NCBI RefSeq assembly: GCF_963678635.1
Contig: NC_087066.1
Span: 50,403,581-50,467,580, forward strand
DNA length: 64,000 bases
DNA from: Symsagittifera roscoffensis
Lineage: Eukaryota; Xenacoelomorpha; Acoela; Convolutidae
Direction: 5' to 3'
Shown in pieces: positions 60,001 through 64,000 of the stretch (positions are counted from its first letter, which is position 1; each line of letters starts with the position of its first letter). The notes beneath the pieces were generated by a model. It saw only the letters and a program-made list of their open reading frames with translations. It had not been told where the DNA came from and did not search any database. Both the position numbers and the translations under genes were made by a program.

Positions 60001-60194
60001 CACGTGAGCACCCCTGGACAGCAATTGGGAGATAAAACATAATCGTGGCCTGTTATGCACCATAATTAGGAAACGAGGAATTCTAACCTGGGCTCAATGT
60101 CACATTTTGTAGCAACCCAAAGAATAAAACTGTCATCACAACTTAAAAATAGAATTGCAGGAATTTTAGGTTGTAAAATTACAGTTGCTCGCAT
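47580..60194 (-). CDS. HPS1: HPS1-like BLOC-3 subunit (7 exons, 723 aa)
   Basis: Exons 60088-60194, 59388-59713, 57969-58332, 54108-54453, 49919-50204, 48729-48996 and 47580-48054 join with matching phases to 724 codons including TAG. Known HPS1 proteins (about 700 aa) pair with HPS4 as BLOC-3, a Rab32/38 exchange factor for lysosome-related organelles. Similarities recognised by eye: an N-terminal longin-like strand (AILFLSCDDSFILWV), DDIVLMMIDSEHT, an alpha-helical block around LLSVLHVLYPVDDFEQ, a Ser-rich then poly-Asp linker, and near the C-terminus FPPLVYFVHTN followed by APKF. No catalytic motif is expected. The start ATG follows an in-frame TAA. A different longin-family protein (MON1 or FUZ) is less likely from length and linker. 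The family call rests on remembered similarity, not on a search. Confidence 0.68.
48729..48996 (-). CDS. HPS1: HPS1-like exon 6
   Basis: Acceptor TTTTTTAG, donor TTCAG|GTACTT. Encodes FEELLDLQDCESTISFLSSV and ASDEKLASCFDVIKEQTVKF, a helical region. Confidence 0.75.
49251..49653 (-). mobile_element. R2 hAT-like MITE with perfect 8-bp TSD
   Basis: CAGGGGCGGATTTAGGG to CTAAATCCGCCCCTG, flanked by TCATGGTT (49243-49250 and 49654-49661). Intron 5 of the HPS1-like gene. Confidence 0.92.
49919..50204 (-). CDS. HPS1: HPS1-like exon 5
   Basis: Acceptor TTCTTTAG, donor AAAG|GTAAAC. Encodes NHIIRVCLRRTPKNEK, VEHYYVIFTKPFKNKDLILT and QVSQKMILQLQTFIEFLQ, a longin-like strand-helix pattern. Confidence 0.75.
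50664..50740 (+). repeat. R1 left-end fragment
   Basis: ACAAGACTGTTCATATATAAG, GGGCAAAGCCCTGAATGTTA and CGACTGCCCTTTA; only the palindromic left end remains. Confidence 0.65.
51183..51584 (-). repeat. R2 hAT-like MITE
   Basis: Diverged left end GTGGATTTAGGGGGGAGG, right end TTAGATCCGCGCCTG, with internal landmarks in order. Intron 4 of the HPS1-like gene. Confidence 0.8.
52547..53001 (+). repeat. R1 repeat, diverged
   Basis: CAGGGTAAAGCCCTGAATGT to TTTCGTTACGAAAGACGGAA. Part of the central stem (around 52800) is deleted. Confidence 0.75.
53067..53530 (+). repeat. R1 repeat, strongly diverged
   Basis: CAAGACTGCTCGTATATCAG start and CTTCGAAAGTCGGAACAA end are recognisable; the middle is eroded. 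Confidence 0.65.
54108..54453 (-). CDS. HPS1: HPS1-like exon 4: Ser-rich and acidic linker
   Basis: Acceptor TTGACAG, donor AGG|GTACAT. Encodes a Ser-rich segment (TASSCSTLSEHQSCRRSSS) and a run of Asp from GAT repeats (DDDYDDDDDDDND), typical of a disordered inter-domain linker. Confidence 0.72.
54178..54204. repeat. In-frame (GAT)n repeat coding poly-Asp
   Basis: CATCATCATCATCATCAT on plus, GAT codons in exon 4 of the HPS1-like gene. Confidence 0.9.
55370..55505 (-). repeat. Possible tRNA-derived SINE fragment
   Basis: Minus strand: GGCTCCGGTAGTGATGG (A-box-like) about 50 nt before CTCGTTCAAATCGCGCG (B-box-like). No second copy seen here, so family status is unproven. Confidence 0.35.
56176..56981. 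mobile_element. R6 TIR element, interrupted by R2
   Basis: TACCCGCACTCAGTAAAAAG and its inverse at 56961-56981 form 21-bp TIRs with one mismatch. The interior has TATAATCGATTATA-like palindromes as in 27669-29105. An R2 copy sits at 56449-56790. Confidence 0.8.
56449..56790 (+). repeat. R2 MITE nested in R6, 3'-truncated
   Basis: CAGGGGCGGATCTAGG start, GGCGCGCTTTCCCCC and TATATTGGCGCCAAAG landmarks; the right end is degraded. Confidence 0.8.
56995..57730 (+). repeat. R1 repeat split by an R2 insertion
   Basis: CACCGCTAGTATCAGCGC before the R2 copy continues as GAAGCCCTGATTTTTCCGAC after it. Together they restore the R1 left end. The right part fades near TTTATTCGGGACA. Confidence 0.75.
57018..57430 (+). 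mobile_element. R2 hAT-like MITE inserted in R1, perfect 8-bp TSD
   Basis: CAGGGGCGGATCTAGG to TCCGCCCCTG, flanked by ATCAGCGC (57010-57017 and 57431-57438). Confidence 0.92.
57969..58332 (-). CDS. HPS1: HPS1-like exon 3
   Basis: Acceptor TTATCAG, donor TCGAG|GTGAGA. Encodes NGMLFAQEFLQATELASKLG, ATFAILFSNHKMSQIF and MQLLLSVLHVLYPVDDFEQ; the last part resembles the HPS1 LLALILLVQDLYPS region. Confidence 0.75.
58430..59070 (+). repeat. R2-derived fragments
   Basis: Two eroded pieces (about 58430-58650 and 58740-59070) with AAGGTCGACCAATTTG, TTGGCGCTAAAGGCGCC and GGGGGGACCCTTTGG. Intron 2 of the HPS1-like gene. Confidence 0.6.
59388..59713 (-). CDS. HPS1: HPS1-like exon 2
   Basis: Acceptor AATTTAG, donor ATGT|GTAAGT. 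Encodes AQVRNKCNRLANQMLGLYW, DDIVLMMIDSEHTPDFVLKG and LKSLVTFLIGPTLSFG. The frame is closed by a TAA just upstream of the acceptor. Confidence 0.72.
60088..60194 (-). CDS. HPS1: HPS1-like exon 1
   Basis: ATG after an in-frame TAA nine codons upstream. Encodes MRATVILQPKIPAILFLSCD and ILWVATKCDIEP, a beta-strand-rich longin-like start. Donor CCCAG|GTTAGA, phase 2, which fits exon 2. Confidence 0.65.
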
Positions 60195-60514
60195 TGTATT
60201 AAGTTTTGAAAACAATGTTCTTTAAGAATGAACTTCAGAATTAGTAAATAACTTTATGATTTTATTGGAGCTGAATAATTAGTTTCGGCAGCTATTGAGT
60301 ATGTTGTGTTTCTAATCAAATCTTAGTCAATGTCAATATGACATTTCTTCAACTCAAATAATTACTATAGGTCAAATAATTAGAGCAATTTTTGATAACC
60401 AGTAGCATAAAACCCAACGAGCAGAGGGCACAACCAATGCACAGAGTGGAAATGAAAGGATTTAACAATTTAATAACATGTGTTACGCAAGCAAAATTAA
60501 TGATAGTTTTTTGA

Positions 60515-60625
60515 AGGACCATTTTGATGACCATTTGTTGATGACTATTTTGATGAAAACTTTTTGATGACTATTTGATGACCATTTTCTTGATGAACCA
60601 CTTTTACTGACTATTTTTTTGCTCA
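60515..60625. repeat. Short GATGACYATTTT direct repeats
   Basis: GATGACCATTTG, GATGACTATTTT, GATGACTATTTG, GATGACCATTTT recur every 15-25 bp. Confidence 0.7.
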
Positions 60626-60639
60626 CTAATTTTTTTGAC

Positions 60640-60740
60640 CAAATTGAATTTCGAAGCTCTCATAAAACACCAGATAAACTCTATTTCGACAAATTTTTAT
60701 GCTCAGCACGCGCTCTCTTTAAAAATTAGTGTATCTTGCC
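60640..60740 (+). repeat. R2 fragment
   Basis: TGACCAAATTGAATTTCGAA, GCTCT and CAGCACGCGCTCTCT resemble the R2 interior. Confidence 0.45.
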
Positions 60741-61328
60741 CGTACTCAAACTTTGCAGTAAAATCAGATTTGTTCACAGTCAAATCTTAAGCTATTGTGA
60801 AATTATGGATAACTGAAACTTGCTGGAAGTTTTGATAAATAACGCGCAAAAAGTTTTCTTATATTAGTTGAGGGTTTGGTATGCTCTTTTTATTGCGGTA
60901 CCGTGACAACCTACTATAAACGAAAACTCATATAAAAAGACAACTCTCAAAACTTCATGTTGTGAAACTTAGAAACTTGAATCTTAGAAATTTAGATTTG
61001 AAGTTGCCGGAGGTTTGAGGTCGCAAACTTGACAGTTTTTATAAATTTCTACCATCTGGAAAGCTCGTGACAAGTTGGCGCGACTGCTGCGATAAGTATG
61101 GTGCAAGTTGGCATTTGTCGTGAGTTTTTTCTTACGTTTTTATACGTTATCCAACAGAACAAAAATTGTATAAGTTTTTAGAATCGCAATCCTTAGAATT
61201 TTTTTTCTTTAGCTTCATTCTTTATCTTTATCTTTTTCTTCATTCTTGCTAACATAAATCAGGCTGTTTTAACGCAGAACGGTAAGTTGGCGAATAAGTA
61301 AATTGAAATATAATGAGATCTTAAGTCA

Positions 61329-61856
61329 ACAAGACTGCTCGTATCAGGGCGAAGCCCTGAATGTTCCGACTGCCTTTTAAGGTTTATGGAGCAGTAATAA
61401 CATTAAAAAATTTAATGGAATAAAATAAAATGAATTGTTTTTTAATTTGAATTTTTTTAAATGAAAATCATCCCCCCACACGCCATATAAAGTACAAAAG
61501 GATAGATTTCGTTCCACGAAACAAACCAATTATGGCAACTAAGCTTCTTTCAACCAATTTGGAACAATTTTTAAGACGATTAAATCTCCGCTTACGCGTT
61601 ATTAGCTCGAAACATAGCGCGCGTTAATTGTCCCAAATTGGTCAAAATGGCAACCTTTAAACCCTCATAACTCTACGAAAAATGATCACAGGTGAAATAT
61701 CTTTTCAAATTTAAGCTCAGGACAACAATACCTTTTGAATGATATAAAAAATTCCCGCAAAAATGGCTAGTTAAAAAGTCGAAATTTGTCTGAAGAAAAA
61801 AAAAACCCACCCCGAGCACAAACATTCCGTTACTTTTGTATCGAAAGTCGGAACAA
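61329..61856 (+). repeat. R1 foldback-type repeat, full copy
   Basis: ACAAGACTGCTCGTATCAGG, CAGGGCGAAGCCCTG, TGTTCCGACTGCC at left; TTTTGTATCGAAAGTCGGAA at right. One of the best preserved copies. Confidence 0.88.
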
Positions 61857-61861
61857 CAAGG

Positions 61862-61905
61862 ATAACCGGTTGTTGTGCAAGTAGCACAGAATGTACCGTC
61901 CAAAT
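61862..61905 (-). repeat. Short dispersed motif, copy 4
   Basis: Minus strand: GGTACATTCTGTGCTACTTG then CACAACAACCGGTTATCC; it abuts the end of an R1 copy. Confidence 0.5.
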
Positions 61906-61909
61906 TCAT

Positions 61910-64000
61910 TAAAAAAATGCATTTTTCTCAAAAAAGCGTCCTTTTAGTGGGTGGTGTGATTCGAGGAGAACTATACGATCGCCAGGCAGTTTTGTAAAGT
62001 AGGCATGATTCGCAACATTTGTTACCAACAAAAGAATAAAAAACAGAAGAATGAAAAAAATATATTTTCAACTTTATGTGCAAAATTTTAAGTTTTATTT
62101 TAAAAACATTTTTGTCAAACAATCATTAAATGAAACTTCCAAAACTAGTTTCCGTTTTCTAAAATCAAATTTTTTATTCTCTAAGTCTTAAAAAACAGTG
62201 AAATTCCATCTACCGAGCGTTACTCGCTCTATTTTAGACTAAATCTCAAAATTTTCTAACCAATTTTTCTCAATACTGGGACAATTTTTTGACAAACGTT
62301 CAATCTCCTTCGAATTAAAACTAAAAGGGCTTTAAATTGATTCAGCACACGGCGCATTCCGATGAGTAATTGGTACGTGATTCCAGAACACGCTTGAATA
62401 CAAAGTTCCACTCCATTTTAAAAGGTGGAACCAGATCTAAACTAGAATTTATTATTGGATATTGTTCTCATTTTTTATCTCTATAAAATATTGAATACTA
62501 ACCAATCAAACTCCATCAAACTAACAACCCACTTATTTGTAAGTGTTGAAACTACTTGTAATTTCAACACCAGAACAATTTGGTTTAAGCTTAGAATACA
62601 GTAGTTCTCATTCTGGAACTAACTAGCATAAACCGGTGTACATTAGATCTATTGAGACTAGGAGATATAGGAGTATGTTAAGAGTGGTATTAGACTAAGA
62701 AGTTGCACGAATCTATCCGGCCGAAAATAAGATAGCGTGACGAGCAGACGGTGTACCTTATCTGAAATTACTCTATGAGTATAACCAAAAAGATATAACT
62801 CATCTGGTGCGACCAAAAAGCTCGAACAGACCTTAACTAACCTAGTTTTAGAAAAAATAGATTATAATTAGAAAAATAAAACATTTTTAAAATGTTATAT
62901 GACAAAAAATTAGTAGAAATGTCTCAACGACTCAATAGATCAGATCCAATATTCCGAACAATATGAGAACTACCCGATATTGGAAGAAGACCTCGAACAA
63001 GAGACGACATACGACTAGGAAGAATTCTACCAATCAGTTTCATGATTGTACGACAAAAACCAGATCAAACTTTTATATTTAGAATACTTCCAGCAGTACA
63101 TTTAAATTTTCATTTACGAACATAAAATTTTGAAGAATCATCTTTAATAATCTTTCATGGCTTTAAACCTAATAATTATACAATAACAACCCATAAAAAC
63201 AACACTAGTCCTTCTCCTTAACTCATAAACATCTTGAAAAAAACATCATACACATCCGTAAATTAAAAAACATCTTGAAAATTTTTTTTTAAGAATATCA
63301 AAACACAAAAATTAGTTAGTATAAAGCAAGCGTAAATTGTTAGAAATATAAATCATCCCTTCATCCCAGCTTCATTATCTAAAACATAACAGCAAATCTC
63401 AAAAACTAACAATCATCAAAACTAAAAACTTAACCTTTTAAACTTAACCTCTTATCGATAAACTATCAAGGCTTATCCTTGTTTTCACTTAAATTAATTT
63501 CAATTAAAATAACAAATCATCAAGGCTTCCCTTGGATCTTTAAATTAAATTAAACTAAATCTAAAATTCTGCTCATCAAGGCTTATCCTTGGATCAAATA
63601 GAACAATTTGGTTCTCTCCCTCCCATACCAATTAGTGTCTAACGACCTCAAACGTCGATTCACTCCCCAACCTTTTTTAAAGACCCAGAATTAACAGAAG
63701 TTTTTCAAATAGCTAACCATTCTAATTAGGATAAACAGTGAAGAACTTGGGTTACTCATCTTTCACTTGACCCCCTCCCTCTTAAATGACCCAGGTTAAA
63801 ACACTTAAGCTTAGTAAATCATAAAATAGTATCTAACGAACTACTTGCGTTCTAATTATACCTGAACCTTGTAGATCAAATTACTAATCTCCAACCCTTG
63901 ATCACAAATCACAACCCCTAAATAAAATTTGGTAAGTCTACTTTAACTTAGAATTATTCAAGAGAACGTAAAAAATTATTCTCACGAATCGATATATGCT
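61910..64000. other. No gene recognised; composition shifts toward A/C
   Basis: From about 62.5 kb the plus strand becomes A- and C-rich with few G, unlike the T-rich remainder. Contains an open stretch at 62892-63125 with one internal TGA and three spaced CAAGGCTTATCCTTG-like motifs (63465-63600). Confidence 0.4.
63460..63605. repeat. Spaced CAAGGCTTATCCTTG palindromic motif, 3 copies
   Basis: ATCAAGGCTTATCCTTG, ATCAAGGCTTCCCTTGGATC and ATCAAGGCTTATCCTTGGATC, about 50-60 bp apart; each has CAAGG/CCTTG arms. Confidence 0.6.

Noticed and set aside
60349-60534. 61-residue minus frame as alternative first exon of the HPS1-like gene
   Set aside because: The ATG at 60194 gives a shorter exon with correct phase 2 donor and resembles the expected longin-like start; the upstream frame has no suitable donor.

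Overview
This window is nuclear DNA of a multicellular animal. It is AT-rich, has GT-AG introns of 0.4-9 kb, and carries many microsatellites and non-autonomous DNA transposons. The phylum cannot be determined from what I can see. All recognisable genes lie on the minus strand, so transcription runs from high to low coordinates. Exons were reconstructed by reading reverse-complement frames, splice sites and phases by eye. No database search was run.

From right to left: (1) 60194-47580 is a seven-exon gene whose 723-residue product I identify as an HPS1-like subunit of the BLOC-3 Rab exchange factor. (2) 45390-17900 and (3) 16454-2766 are two tandem head-to-tail polypeptide N-acetylgalactosaminyltransferases (GalNAc-T; here gene B and gene A). 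Each has 11 coding exons with identical phases, a type II membrane anchor, a GT-A catalytic domain (DxH and WGGEN-type motifs) and a C-terminal ricin-type beta-trefoil built from one exon per repeat. The predicted products are 653 (B) and 652 (A) residues. (4) 1713-1474 may be the first coding exon of a further minus-strand gene that runs off the left edge.

The most unusual feature is inside gene B. About 4 kb carrying exons 6 and 7 is tandemly duplicated at very high identity (27118-31131 and 31132-35906), and the copy nearer the 3' end of the gene lacks exon 5. Splice phases allow only one exon 6 and one exon 7 per in-frame mRNA. Joining both pairs in series gives a stop codon. The two pairs encode the same protein, so this is either a very recent duplication or an assembly artefact. 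Exon 5 has an 18-bp perfect inverted repeat against its acceptor, and both exon 7 copies have a UG-rich tract just after a weak donor.

The introns and intergenic spaces are packed with repeats. These include a roughly 540-bp family with palindromic ends (about 12 copies, 'R1'); an hAT-like MITE with CAGGGGCGGAT ends and 8-bp target duplications ('R2', about 14 copies or fragments); an element with CCGGGTTGACC ends ('R5'); elements with CCCGCA..CAGT ends full of TATAATCGATTATA-like palindromes ('R6'); a 38-bp-TIR MITE between the two GalNAc-T genes; tRNA-derived SINEs; and a frameshifted MULE transposase relic. Nested insertions at 56.2-57.7 kb give a relative order of insertion. The two GalNAc-Ts probably act in the Golgi on mucin-type O-glycosylation, while the HPS1-like protein acts in lysosome-related organelle traffic. 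Nothing seen links the two functions beyond adjacency. I see no CRISPR, rRNA gene or convincing functional tRNA.
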